Below, piece after piece: positions 6,938 to 14,763 of a stretch of DNA of 25,725 bases. A program made the translations under genes and the position numbers. Source of the DNA: SOKG01 sp964502665 (GTDB taxonomy: Bacteria; Chloroflexota; Dehalococcoidia; SZUA-161); contig CAZCXP010000017.1 in the NCBI GenBank assembly GCA_964502665.1, positions 1-25,725 on the forward strand. Direction: 5' to 3'. Under the pieces are notes generated by a model. The model searched no databases. It was not told the DNA's origin and saw only the letters and a list, made by a program, of their open reading frames with translations. Position 1 is the stretch's first letter. Each line of letters begins with the position of its first letter.

Positions 6938-8756
6938 AGTAATCGTACTCGGTGTGGATGGCCTCGACCCCAATATCCTGGAGAAGCTGATGGATGCTGG
7001 AGAGTTGCCCGCCTTCTCCAGCATCAAGCTAAAAGGCGCCTACAGGCGGTTAGCTACAGTTAACCCCTCACAAAGCCCGGTGGTTTGGTCGACCATCGCC
7101 ACAGGGAGCAACCCCGGTTACCACGGCATTTTCGATTACATCACCGCAAGCCGCGAGACCTATCTTCCCATACACTCGATAGTGAAAGCAAACCCGAGGA
7201 ACATCCTCCGCCGCCGCGCCTCAACCTTCCTCCGAGTGCGCAAAGGCACCGCCTTCTGGGAAATCGCCTCTCGCTCACGTATCCCCACAACCGTTGTCCG
7301 ATGGCCTGTTACCTTCCCTCCAGAGCAGATTTGCGGTCGTATGCTTTCCGGTTTGGGGGTATTTGATTTGAAGGGGAGCCTGGGAAGGTATACCTTCTAT
7401 ACCACCGCTTCGCTCCCGGAGGATGCCGACAGGAAGGGAGATGTCATCCCTGTCTCCCTTAGCGGCGACAGGATCAGGACGATGATTCAAGGGCCCGACA
7501 AGTCCCAGGTCCCTATGGAAATCAGCGTTGCTGAGGAAGCTCCCGCAGCCACAATAACAATTGATGGCGACAGCTACACTATTAAGGAAAGAGAATGGAG
7601 TGATTGGATACCGCTGAGATTTGGCCTCGGGCCCCTCAGGCGTGTATCAGGCAGTTGCAGGCTTCACCTTGATTCAATAAAGCCTGAACTGGGACTCTAT
7701 CTATCGCCCATTCAAGTGGACCCTGAAAAGCCCGCTTTCCCCATTTCATATCCGGAGGAATATGCGACCGATTTGGCGCACAGTATCGGCGGCTACAGCA
7801 CCCTGGGCATACCCGAGGATACCAATGCTCTAAGCGACGGTTGTCTTGATGATGACGCCTTTTTGAGCCTGTGCGACAACATAATGATAGAAAGAGAAAA
7901 GATGCTCTGGTATGAGCTTGAACGCTTTAAGGACGGGCTACTGGCTTTTGTGTTTGACACCACCGACAGAATCCAGCATATCTACTGGAGAACGAGAGAC
8001 CCCGAGCACCCGGCCTACGACCAGGAGTACGCCAGGAAGTACCAGAACGTCATTGAAGATTACTATAGACGTGTTGATACCATTTTGCGGAGGGTGCTCG
8101 AATCGGTCGATGAACAGACGGTCATTCTTATCGTCTCAGATCACGGGTTCACGTCCTTTAGGAGAGCGGTACACCTGAATTCCTGGCTCGTTGAGAACGG
8201 ATTGATGGTCTTGAGAAAGCCTGCGCGAGACGACCAGGGAGACCCGTTGTTCAAGAACGTGCTTTGGGAAAGAACAAGGGCATACGCCGTAGGTTTTTCC
8301 AGCATCTACCTGAATCTTCGCGGAAGAGAAGCAAGAGGGGCTGTCGCTCCCGGTGATGAGGCGGGGCAATTGAAAAGGAGGATTGCCAGTGCTCTAACCG
8401 GCTTAACCGATCCGAAGACAGGGGGACATGTTGTCAGGAATGTCTACCCAAGAGAGGACTTGTTCCATGGCCCATATGCGGACGACGCACCTGATTTAGT
8501 CGTTGGATTTGAACCCGGCTATCGAGCCTCCTGGCAAACGGCCATCGGCGGGGCACCACCGAGAATCCTAGAGGATAATCAGAAAAGATGGAGTGGAGAT
8601 CACATAGTCGACGCAGCGTGCGTCCCGGGAATCTTCCTTGCCAATCGAAGTGTGGCTGCTCCCCATCCCAGGGTGACAGACATCGCACCCACCGTACTCC
8701 GCTGCTTCCAAATATCTCAACCTGCAGATATGGAAGGCAATTCACTATTGGACTAG
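6915..8756 (+). CDS. Type I phosphodiesterase / nucleotide pyrophosphatase family protein
   Basis: I prefer GTG 6915 (613 residues) because GGAGAGG lies 6 nt upstream and the protein then begins directly with VIVLGVDGLDP, the family's usual first strand. In-frame TTG 6849 and ATG 6858 would add a basic, unstructured extension. Family features: the metal-binding GVDGLDP, the nucleophile region PSQSPVVWSTIATGSNPGYHGIFDYI, DTTDRIQHIYWR, and VSDHGFTSF with late histidines. It belongs to the alkaline phosphatase superfamily and should cleave phosphodiester or phosphomonoester bonds with two metal ions; the real substrate cannot be read from the sequence. No signal peptide is seen, so it is likely cytoplasmic. 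It is coupled to the upstream exported protein by a 23-nt overlap. Confidence 0.85.
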   Translation: MAISGANRVIVLGVDGLDPNILEKLMDAGELPAFSSIKLKGAYRRLATVNPSQSPVVWSTIATGSNPGYHGIFDYITASRETYLPIHSIVKANPRNILRRRASTFLRVRKGTAFWEIASRSRIPTTVVRWPVTFPPEQICGRMLSGLGVFDLKGSLGRYTFYTTASLPEDADRKGDVIPVSLSGDRIRTMIQGPDKSQVPMEISVAEEAPAATITIDGDSYTIKEREWSDWIPLRFGLGPLRRVSGSCRLHLDSIKPELGLYLSPIQVDPEKPAFPISYPEEYATDLAHSIGGYSTLGIPEDTNALSDGCLDDDAFLSLCDNIMIEREKMLWYELERFKDGLLAFVFDTTDRIQHIYWRTRDPEHPAYDQEYARKYQNVIEDYYRRVDTILRRVLESVDEQTVILIVSDHGFTSFRRAVHLNSWLVENGLMVLRKPARDDQGDPLFKNVLWERTRAYAVGFSSIYLNLRGREARGAVAPGDEAGQLKRRIASALTGLTDPKTGGHVVRNVYPREDLFHGPYADDAPDLVVGFEPGYRASWQTAIGGAPPRILEDNQKRWSGDHIVDAACVPGIFLANRSVAAPHPRVTDIAPTVLRCFQISQPADMEGNSLLD

Positions 8757-8809
8757 TAGCCCCGAAATTGATATGGCTGCGGTCAGATGAGCAAATGCTC
8801 TCCTGTCGC

Positions 8810-9166
8810 CTATATCAGCCCTATTGATCCAGCATTCCAGATACAGACTAGCGTCAATGCCAGGCAAGACCAGATAAGCATTCTCCTCATGGGTATCTTG
8901 GCGAATCTGTTGGCTGCCACCATGAGAACCAGAGCAAGAAAACCTTTCGCCATGAGTATCCACGATCCAGCCAGAGGTTGCAGGATTGGGTTAGCCTCAG
9001 CCATTCTCCCCTCGAGTCCTGCTGACTCCAGCATGGCGCAGGCTCTGTTTGTTAAGAAAGCATCTGCAACATTCAGGCACAAGTACAGAACAAGCCAGAA
9101 TACGATGCTAGCTTGAAAATCGTCAGATTTAGCTTCCAGTCGCACCCTTGACAGCAGTGCCCTCAT
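8810..9166 (-). CDS. DUF5658-like membrane protein
   Basis: A 118-residue protein with three predicted transmembrane helices (FWLVLYLCLNVADAFLT; WILMAKGFLALVLMVAAN; LIWSCLALTLVCIWNAG). The pattern N-x-x-D-A-x-x-T in helix 1, then E-A-N-P in the loop and K-G in helix 2, matches the DUF5658 family, whose function is unknown. It is encoded opposite the phosphodiesterase (convergent, about 50 nt apart) and divergent from the thiolase across a 600-bp gap. The ribosome site is weak. Confidence 0.7.
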   Translation of the reverse strand: MRALLSRVRLEAKSDDFQASIVFWLVLYLCLNVADAFLTNRACAMLESAGLEGRMAEANPILQPLAGSWILMAKGFLALVLMVAANRFAKIPMRRMLIWSCLALTLVCIWNAGSIGLI

Positions 9167-9215
9167 AATGTCACCAACCCCTCAGCACCCTTGATACCCA
9201 AACGGAAGCTTGTGA

Positions 9216-9330
9216 TTACTTTAGTACTAGCCTACCGATGCACCGGGCTATTACCTTCGTACTATCCCTGCAACCCTATTATTAGAACTTTCGTCAACAG
9301 ATGTCAAGACTGGAGCAGTACTTTCGTACC
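9216..9330. repeat. Four short direct repeats (ACTTTCGT-type) at 33-35 bp spacing
   Basis: The octamers are ACTTTAGT (9218-9225), ACCTTCGT (9253-9260), ACTTTCGT (9287-9294) and ACTTTCGT (9320-9327), with start-to-start distances of 35, 34 and 33. Three copies are followed by AC[TC]A. All are in the same orientation, about three helical turns apart, which suits cooperative protein binding. The conserved core is too short and the intervals too irregular for a CRISPR array. Confidence 0.5.
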
Positions 9331-9522
9331 AAGATTTGGAGGATAGGTAAGGTAAACTGAAGAAAGCTCAACACCCAGGATGAAACGTCAAGGAGCGCAA
9401 TCGCCTGGCCGTCGCCGGCGACAGCCATCCACTACAGGCTGGCCTGTCCCTGGAAGGAGCAACTGGCCAATAGCCCGGCTCTGGCCGGTTCCCTTGGCTC
9501 TGTTGACAGGAGAGCCAGAATG

Positions 9523-9550
9523 TTGTCATTCAGACCTATTATGGTAGTAT
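9523..9550 (+). promoter_or_regulatory. Possible thiolase promoter
   Basis: TTGTCA at 9523-9528, 16-nt spacer, TAGTAT at 9545-9550. Plausible, but about 215 nt from the start codon, so the assignment is weak. Confidence 0.35.
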
Positions 9551-9766
9551 GAATGTCGCTGGGACATATCGCGAGCGGCAAAGGCTCCAAAGTCTTGGCG
9601 AGCGATTGCAGCCGGCAGCAATGCCAGGGGACATGGTTTGGTACGGTGACCTTGGCGAAACACGGGTTGGTGCCTTTATTACTGCAAGCGAAGGAATCGC
9701 CAGCACCGGTGCCCAGCGAACCACTGAGAGGCCAGGAAACAGCAGAGGAACGAAAGGAAGGAGAAG

Positions 9767-10987
9767 ATGATGACTGCTGGTAATGATGTGGTAATCGTAA
9801 GCGCGGTAAGGACGCCTTTTGGGAGATACGGCGGGTCGCTGAGAGACCTTGATTATTATGAGCTTGGCGCCGTCCCGATGAAAGAAGTGCTTAGCCGGGT
9901 CGGCCTCAGCCCGGATGCCGTGGGAGAGGTGTTCTGGGGAGTAGGCGATACCTCTGCGTGCAAAGACCCTTACACACCTGTTGCCGCCAGACAATCGCTT
10001 ATCAGGGCGGGTCTTCCCCACGAAACGCCGTCGATCTCTTTTGACATGGCATGTGTGTCGGCGATGCATGCGGTTAAGCTGGCAGCTATGACCATAGCTC
10101 TTGGGGAGATAGACGCGGCTATAGCTGGTGGCGCCACTTCCTTCAGTCAAGAGCCCCTTGTCGTGAGAGGACTGAGATTCAGCGGTTACCGGCTGGGCGA
10201 TGTAAAGATGGAAGATCCCCTATTTGAACTTGGCTACAAGGATTTCAATCCGGTAGCCGTTGACGCCGACAATGTCGCTGCCGAATACGGGATAGACAGG
10301 CAAGAGCAGGATGAATGGGCACTGCGTAGCCACGCAAATTACGGCGATGCCTGGAATGCAGGCAAGTTCAAAGACGAGATAATGACGCTCACCATACCAC
10401 AACCGAAGGGCGAGCCAAAGACGCTGGATATCGATGAGCAGTATCGGCCCGATACCAGCCTGGAAAGGCTCTCCGCGCTGCAGACAGTATACAACACCCG
10501 GGCGATTACTGCCGGGAACGCTCCCGGTATGAACGACGGAGCTGCGGCAATCCTGGTGATGAGACGCAGCAAGGCTGAGGAGCTTGGCCTTACGCCATTG
10601 GCGACAGTGGTTGCCCAGGTATCAATTGCCATTAATGCCAGCCGCATGCCCGAAGGCCCGGGGTACGCGATACAGAAGGTCTTGAAGAAGGCAGGCCTGA
10701 GTACCGATGATATGGCTGTTATGGAGATAAATGAGGCTTTCGCCTGCGTGCCGCTGGTATCCACCATGGTGATTGCCGGGGATGACAAGAAGAAGCTACA
10801 ACAGATAAGGAACGGGATGAACATCAACGGCAGTGCTATAGCTATTGGACACCCCAACACAGCCAGTGGCGCCAGAATCATCATGAACTTGATGTATGAG
10901 CTGAGGAGGAGAGGTGGCGGCTATGCCCTGGGCGCTATCTGTGGAGGCTTGGGCCAGGCCGATGCCGCCATAATTAGAGTGGACTAG
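9767..10987 (+). CDS. Thiolase (acetyl-CoA C-acyltransferase family)
   Basis: A 406-residue protein of normal thiolase length, starting at ATG 9767 or 9770 behind AAGGAGAAG. The N-terminus VVIVSAVRTPFGRYGGSL is diagnostic. The acylated nucleophile is C96 in DMACVSAMHA; NEAFA, GHPNTASGAR (H362) and CGGLGQADA (C392) form the rest of the active site. The enzyme condenses or cleaves acyl-CoA with CoA; direction and chain length cannot be decided here. GHPNT replaces the more common GHPIG, a mild departure. No other beta-oxidation gene is adjacent. The nearest downstream gene belongs to homocysteine synthesis and has its own possible promoter. Confidence 0.92.
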   Translation: MMTAGNDVVIVSAVRTPFGRYGGSLRDLDYYELGAVPMKEVLSRVGLSPDAVGEVFWGVGDTSACKDPYTPVAARQSLIRAGLPHETPSISFDMACVSAMHAVKLAAMTIALGEIDAAIAGGATSFSQEPLVVRGLRFSGYRLGDVKMEDPLFELGYKDFNPVAVDADNVAAEYGIDRQEQDEWALRSHANYGDAWNAGKFKDEIMTLTIPQPKGEPKTLDIDEQYRPDTSLERLSALQTVYNTRAITAGNAPGMNDGAAAILVMRRSKAEELGLTPLATVVAQVSIAINASRMPEGPGYAIQKVLKKAGLSTDDMAVMEINEAFACVPLVSTMVIAGDDKKKLQQIRNGMNINGSAIAIGHPNTASGARIIMNLMYELRRRGGGYALGAICGGLGQADAAIIRVD

Positions 10988-10990
10988 CGC

Positions 10991-11019
10991 CTGGCGTTTC
11001 AAAGCGAGAAAGGCGCCAG
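10991..11019 (+). terminator. Hairpin after the thiolase gene
   Basis: CTGGCG pairs with CGCCAG, with an inner TTTC/GAAA extension, just after the thiolase stop. No T-run follows, so intrinsic termination is uncertain; it may instead stabilise the 3' end. Confidence 0.3.
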
Positions 11020-11038
11020 CGGCTCGCCTTGAATGGGC

Positions 11039-11067
11039 TTGACAAGCTTCCACATTTGACGCAATAT
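11039..11067 (+). promoter_or_regulatory. Putative promoter of the homocysteine gene cluster
   Basis: A consensus TTGACA (11039-11044), 17-nt spacer and CAATAT (11062-11067), about 50 nt before the HcyBio start. No riboswitch or operator that I recognise overlaps it. Confidence 0.4.
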
Positions 11068-11114
11068 GCATAGCGTCCGACATCACCCCCCTGGATCTTC
11101 CGACAGCGGAGCGC

Positions 11115-12332
11115 ATGATGACGAAAAGCATCGCCGAAATCAACGAGAGGATCGCCAAGGGCCAGGCAGTGGTAGTTACCGCTGAAGAGGTCATCGACCT
11201 GGTCAAAAAGAAGGGAGTAGCCAGGGCCGCCAAAGAGGTTGATGTGGTGACCACCGGCACATTCGGCCCCATGTGCTCATCGGGCGCTTTCTTCAATCTG
11301 GGGCATTCCCAGCCGCGGATAAAGGTCGGCGGAGGCCAGGTCTACCTGAACGACGTGCCAGCCTACACCGGCATCGCGGCGGTGGATATCTTCCTCGGGG
11401 CAACGGCCATTCCCGATGATGACCCCAGAAACAGGGTTCATCCCGGCGAATTCAACTACGGCGGCGGTCACGCAATCGAGGACTTGGTAGCTGGCAAGGA
11501 CGTCAGGCTGGTGATCAACGCCTATGGAACCGATTGCTACCCCAGGCGAAAAGTCGAAACCTGGATCAACCTGGAAAGCATGAATGAGGCCATACTCTTT
11601 GATATCAGGAACGCTTACCAAAACTACAACGTAGCGGTTAACCTTGGAGATCGAACGATCTATACATATATGGGGGTGCTCAAGCCCCACCTGGGGAATG
11701 CGAACTACTCCACCGCAGGTCAACTCTCGCCGCTGTTCAACGACCCGTATTATAAGACTACCGGCATCGGCACCAGGATCTTCCTCGGGGGAGGCACTGG
11801 TTACGTAGCCTGGCACGGCACACAGCACAACCCCGATGTTCTGCGCACCGACAAAGGTGTGCCCCGGCGGGGCGCAGGAACGTTAGCGGTGATAGGGGAC
11901 TTGAAGCAGATGAACCCGCGCTGGCTTGTTGGGACAAGCTTCATCGGCTACGGGGTCAATCTTACCGTTGGTATCGGCGTCCCTATACCCATACTGTCTG
12001 AGGAGATACTCAGCTACACCGCGGTTAGCGACGAGGAGATCTTCGCCCCCATCGTGGACTACTTCGGGGCTTACCCTCAACGAACGCCAGATATTCTGGG
12101 AGAGGCAAACTACGCTCAGCTCAAGAGCGGCAAGATCAGAGTTCAGCGGAAGGAGGTGCCCACCGCCTCGCTTTCGAGCTATTCCAGAGCGGTTGAAATC
12201 GCCAACACCCTCAAGGATTGGATTCAGAAGGGGGAATTCTACCTCACCGAGCCTGTGGCACCGCTGCCCGGCGTCGAGTCGGGGATAGTCTTCAAGCCTA
12301 TGGAGGAACGCCCCTTTGAGAAAGAAGGCTGA
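11115..12332 (+). CDS. Homocysteine biosynthesis protein (HcyBio/DUF39, COG1900)
   Basis: A 405-residue protein with the HcyBio (former DUF39) signature: TTGTFGPMCSSGAFFNLGHS near the N-terminus with C54, INAYGTDCYPRRKVET with C141, and GGGTGYVAWHGTQHNP. Genetic work in Methanosarcina and Desulfovibrio showed that this family, with a NIL-ferredoxin protein, makes homocysteine from aspartate semialdehyde and sulfide without O-acetyl- or O-succinyl-homoserine. From memory, two cysteines of the Methanosarcina protein are essential, and C54 and C141 are the obvious counterparts. The NIL-ferredoxin and UPF0280 genes follow directly. The start at ATG 11115/11118 has only a weak ribosome site. Confidence 0.9.
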   Translation: MMTKSIAEINERIAKGQAVVVTAEEVIDLVKKKGVARAAKEVDVVTTGTFGPMCSSGAFFNLGHSQPRIKVGGGQVYLNDVPAYTGIAAVDIFLGATAIPDDDPRNRVHPGEFNYGGGHAIEDLVAGKDVRLVINAYGTDCYPRRKVETWINLESMNEAILFDIRNAYQNYNVAVNLGDRTIYTYMGVLKPHLGNANYSTAGQLSPLFNDPYYKTTGIGTRIFLGGGTGYVAWHGTQHNPDVLRTDKGVPRRGAGTLAVIGDLKQMNPRWLVGTSFIGYGVNLTVGIGVPIPILSEEILSYTAVSDEEIFAPIVDYFGAYPQRTPDILGEANYAQLKSGKIRVQRKEVPTASLSSYSRAVEIANTLKDWIQKGEFYLTEPVAPLPGVESGIVFKPMEERPFEKEG

Positions 12333-12394
12333 GCAAACCAGCATCGTCGGTTGCCCACCAAAGAATCATGAAAATAGTGCGTGTATTTGACCAA

Positions 12395-12426
12395 GGGTAG
12401 GTCGCCCGACGTCGGGCGACCTACCC
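12395..12426. repeat. Perfect 32-bp palindrome inside the homocysteine operon
   Basis: The half-site GGGTAGGTCGCCCGAC is followed by its exact reverse complement with no spacer. It lies between the HcyBio stop and the NIL-ferredoxin ribosome site. It has the same length and zero-spacer layout as the palindrome at 353-384 but a different sequence, suggesting two members of one repeat class. As RNA it would form a strong hairpin that could partly terminate or process the operon transcript. Confidence 0.85.
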
Positions 12427-12459
12427 AGCTAGATAAGGCTGAGCGCAAGGAGTTATGAC

Positions 12460-12870
12460 GTGACTAAGGCAAGAAAGGTTGTGCTACGATTCCCACACGG
12501 GCTTGTCGATAAACCGATAATATATCGACTTGTCAAGGACTATGACCTCCAGTTCAATATTCTGAAGGCCTCGGTCACCCCCAAGGAGGAGGGCCTCATG
12601 GTGCTGGAGCTCAGCGGCAAGAAGAAGGATTATGATGAAGCGGTTCGCTTTCTGACCGAGGCGGGAGTAGAACTGCAATCATTGGCCCAGGACGTGTTTC
12701 GCAATGAGGACAGGTGCACCCATTGCGGCGCCTGTGTCACCATTTGTCCCGTCGGCGCCTTTGTTGTCGACCCTCTAACCAGGCGGATCGACTTCCAGCA
12801 CACCAAGTGCATAGCCTGCGGGCTCTGTATCAAGCCATGTCCCGTCAGGGCTATGGAAGTGCGTCTCTAG
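12460..12870 (+). CDS. NIL domain - 2[4Fe-4S] ferredoxin fusion (homocysteine synthesis partner)
   Basis: A 136-residue protein starting at GTG 12460, chosen because AAGGAG lies 7 nt upstream and an earlier ATG is closed at once by a stop. Residues about 1-76 form a NIL domain, also found at the end of methionine ABC transporters. Residues 83-136 carry two complete [4Fe-4S] motifs: C86-C89-C92-C96 and C117-C120-C123-C127, each ending in CP. The protein should supply electrons or handle sulfur for the HcyBio reaction, as its Methanosarcina counterpart is thought to do. It is the second gene of the cluster, after a palindrome, and two bases before UPF0280. Confidence 0.9.
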   Translation: MTKARKVVLRFPHGLVDKPIIYRLVKDYDLQFNILKASVTPKEEGLMVLELSGKKKDYDEAVRFLTEAGVELQSLAQDVFRNEDRCTHCGACVTICPVGAFVVDPLTRRIDFQHTKCIACGLCIKPCPVRAMEVRL

Positions 12871-12872
12871 GA

Positions 12873-13604
12873 ATGTATGAGCCGAGAACCTATAGACACT
12901 GGGTCAGTGATAAGGACCTCGTTTCCTTTTCAGTAGAAGTTAAGGAAACCGATCTGCTCATCAGAGCCGGGCGTGACCTCAAGGCCAAGGCGCTGGCGGC
13001 CACCCAGAAATGCCGCGCTGAGCTGGAGCAATACATCATATCACATCCCCATTTTGCCATCTCCCTTGAACCTCTACGGGTCGGGAGAGATGCCCCGTCC
13101 CTGGTGAGAGAAATGGCCGATGCTGCCCAGCAGGCGAGCGTAGGGCCTATGGCAGCAGTGGCCGGCGCCATAGCTGAAAGGGTAGGGAGAGAGCTCCTCT
13201 CTTTTTCCGACGAGGTCATTGTGGAAAATGGGGGAGATATCTTCCTGAAGACCACAAAGGAAAGGTTTATAGGGGTCTACGCTGGAGAATCCACCCTCAC
13301 CGGAAGAATTGCCTTCGCCATCCAGCCCGAGGAAACCCCCCTGGGCATTTGTACCTCGTCGGGGGTGGTGGGGCATTCCCTCAGTTTCGGCGTAGCTGAT
13401 GCGGTCATCGTGTTTTCCCCATCGACCTCCCTGGCGGACGCCGCAGCGACAGCAATAGGCAACCGGGTTAGCTCAGCAAGCGATATCCCGAAGGCACTGG
13501 AGTTTGCCCGGGGTATACAGGGCCTGAGGGGAGTAGCAGTCATAAAAGATGACCATATGGGGCTCTTCGGCCAGATAAAAATAGCTGACGTTCACCAGGA
13601 ATAG
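12873..13604 (+). CDS. UPF0280 family protein (ApbE-like, COG2122)
   Basis: A 243-residue protein from ATG 12873; the frame runs further upstream, but that part overlaps the ferredoxin gene and is not protein-like for this family. It begins YEPRTYRHWVSDKDLVSFSVEVKETDLLIRA and contains VENGGDIFL, ICTSSGVVGHSLSFGVADAV and ATAIGNRV, the UPF0280 hallmarks. The family is distantly related to the FAD:protein FMN transferase ApbE and clusters genetically with HcyBio and NIL-ferredoxin in methanogens and sulfate reducers, where it is implicated in homocysteine formation. The two-base spacing suggests translational coupling. The gene converges on the glycosyltransferase with 7 nt between them. Confidence 0.88.
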   Translation: MYEPRTYRHWVSDKDLVSFSVEVKETDLLIRAGRDLKAKALAATQKCRAELEQYIISHPHFAISLEPLRVGRDAPSLVREMADAAQQASVGPMAAVAGAIAERVGRELLSFSDEVIVENGGDIFLKTTKERFIGVYAGESTLTGRIAFAIQPEETPLGICTSSGVVGHSLSFGVADAVIVFSPSTSLADAAATAIGNRVSSASDIPKALEFARGIQGLRGVAVIKDDHMGLFGQIKIADVHQE

Positions 13605-13611
13605 GATTCCG

Positions 13612-14763
13612 CTAGCTTACCTGAGACTCGGCACCGTACACCCGCCCCTTCCATCTGATGCCAGCGCCCCTCAGATGCCGGTAGCTGGCATAGAAGCCAA
13701 TCAGCAGCAGGAAGCTCATACCGATGGGATGCAGAATGACAGATGACTTGGGCTGAGAGAAGCGGCGGCCCGCCAGAAACCGCGCCAGATATAGAATAGC
13801 TACCTGGAGCGTGACCAGCACCTGCCAGCCCAAGTCAGGCTGCGCCAGCAGCAAGCCGTTGGCCAACCAGAAGAAGGGCAGCAGAAACAGGAGCAGCACC
13901 ACGCCCATTATCCCGAACAAAGCGAAGATGGATAGCGAAGCCACCACATAGAGCCATCTGGCGATGCCATCCCACATGGTGCCGAACTCCCGGTACATCT
14001 GGCAGGAGACTAACGGTGACAGGTCCAGCGTCAGCTGGCGGTAGTGGTGCCGCGCCACCTCCCTCCCCAGCCAGACGTCCTCTAATAGGCGCGACTTCAC
14101 GGCCTCATGCCCGCCGATGCTTCGATACTCCCGGGCCGAGAAGAACATGAACTGCCCGATGGCCACCGATGGCAGGGTGCGCCGCGAGCGCTGCAGCCAC
14201 CACAGTGGCATCCAGCATAGAAGCATGAAGTAGAAAAGAATAGGGATAGCCATCTTCTGCCACATCGAGGTGGTTCGCTGATGGGGAAAGCCAGAGATAA
14301 ACGCAGCCCCGGAGCCAAGGGCAGCACACAAAACGCGGCGTAGAACCGAGGGGGCATGCACCGTATCGGCATCGGTAAACAGCAGCCAGGAGCCTCGAGC
14401 TTCCTGGGCTAGCTGGTGACAGGCAAAGGGCTTGCCTGCCCACCCTGAGGGCAGCGGTTGCCCTCGCAGCAGCCTCACCCGGCGGTCTTCGGCAACGACC
14501 CCAGATACGATGTCAGCGGTACCATCGGTCGACGCATCATCCAGCACGAGTATCTCAACATTGGGATAGTCCTGCCCTCGTAAAGACTCAAGGCAGGTCC
14601 CGATGTTGGCCTCCTCGTTCCTCGCTGGGATGAGCACGGAGATTAGGGGTGGGGGATCAGGCAGTTCACCGTCAGCCCTAGCTTTCCTAAGGGCCCTGAG
14701 GTTCAGCAGGAGATTGAACAGAACACCGACCAGCAAGAAAGAGATTAACTGCTGGTAAAGCAT
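13612..14763 (-). CDS. Membrane-bound family 2 glycosyltransferase
   Basis: A 383-residue protein with an N-terminal membrane helix (about 5-20), a GT-A domain starting PPLISVLIPARNEEANIGTCLESL, nucleotide/metal motifs DDAS (75-78) and TDAD (130-133), the segment PLPSGWAGKPFACHQLA, and a QMYREF..MW motif comparable to Q-x-x-R-W. Three or more C-terminal helices follow. The SGWAGK-ACHQLA region resembles glycosyltransferases linked to carotenoid and hopanoid lipids (CrtQ/HpnB type), so a lipid acceptor is likely, but neither sugar donor nor acceptor can be read. Its ATG directly abuts the stop of the PlsY-like gene, so the two are co-translated and probably share a lipid pathway. Confidence 0.88.
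   Translation of the reverse strand: MLYQQLISFLLVGVLFNLLLNLRALRKARADGELPDPPPLISVLIPARNEEANIGTCLESLRGQDYPNVEILVLDDASTDGTADIVSGVVAEDRRVRLLRGQPLPSGWAGKPFACHQLAQEARGSWLLFTDADTVHAPSVLRRVLCAALGSGAAFISGFPHQRTTSMWQKMAIPILFYFMLLCWMPLWWLQRSRRTLPSVAIGQFMFFSAREYRSIGGHEAVKSRLLEDVWLGREVARHHYRQLTLDLSPLVSCQMYREFGTMWDGIARWLYVVASLSIFALFGIMGVVLLLFLLPFFWLANGLLLAQPDLGWQVLVTLQVAILYLARFLAGRRFSQPKSSVILHPIGMSFLLLIGFYASYRHLRGAGIRWKGRVYGAESQVS

Larger units (their letters stand above)
9167..9766. other. 600-bp divergent intergenic region without a convincing gene
   Basis: It separates the DUF5658 gene (-) from the thiolase gene (+). The short frames in it have no protein-like character. Contents I can support: four spaced copies of an ACTTTCGT-type octamer (9216-9330), a short TGGCTCT/AGAGCCA hairpin (about 9493-9516), and a possible promoter at 9523-9550 that would give a leader of more than 200 nt to the thiolase gene. 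A structured RNA leader is possible, but I recognise no known riboswitch. Confidence 0.6.

Noticed and set aside
9216..9330. Possible CRISPR array
   Set aside because: The conserved core is only 8-12 nt with irregular changes and no cas gene nearby; spacing alone is not enough.
9550..9766. Possible cobalamin or other riboswitch before the thiolase gene
   Set aside because: A few words such as GGTGCC and CCAGGAAAC recall riboswitch boxes, but their order and pairing do not fit any class I know.
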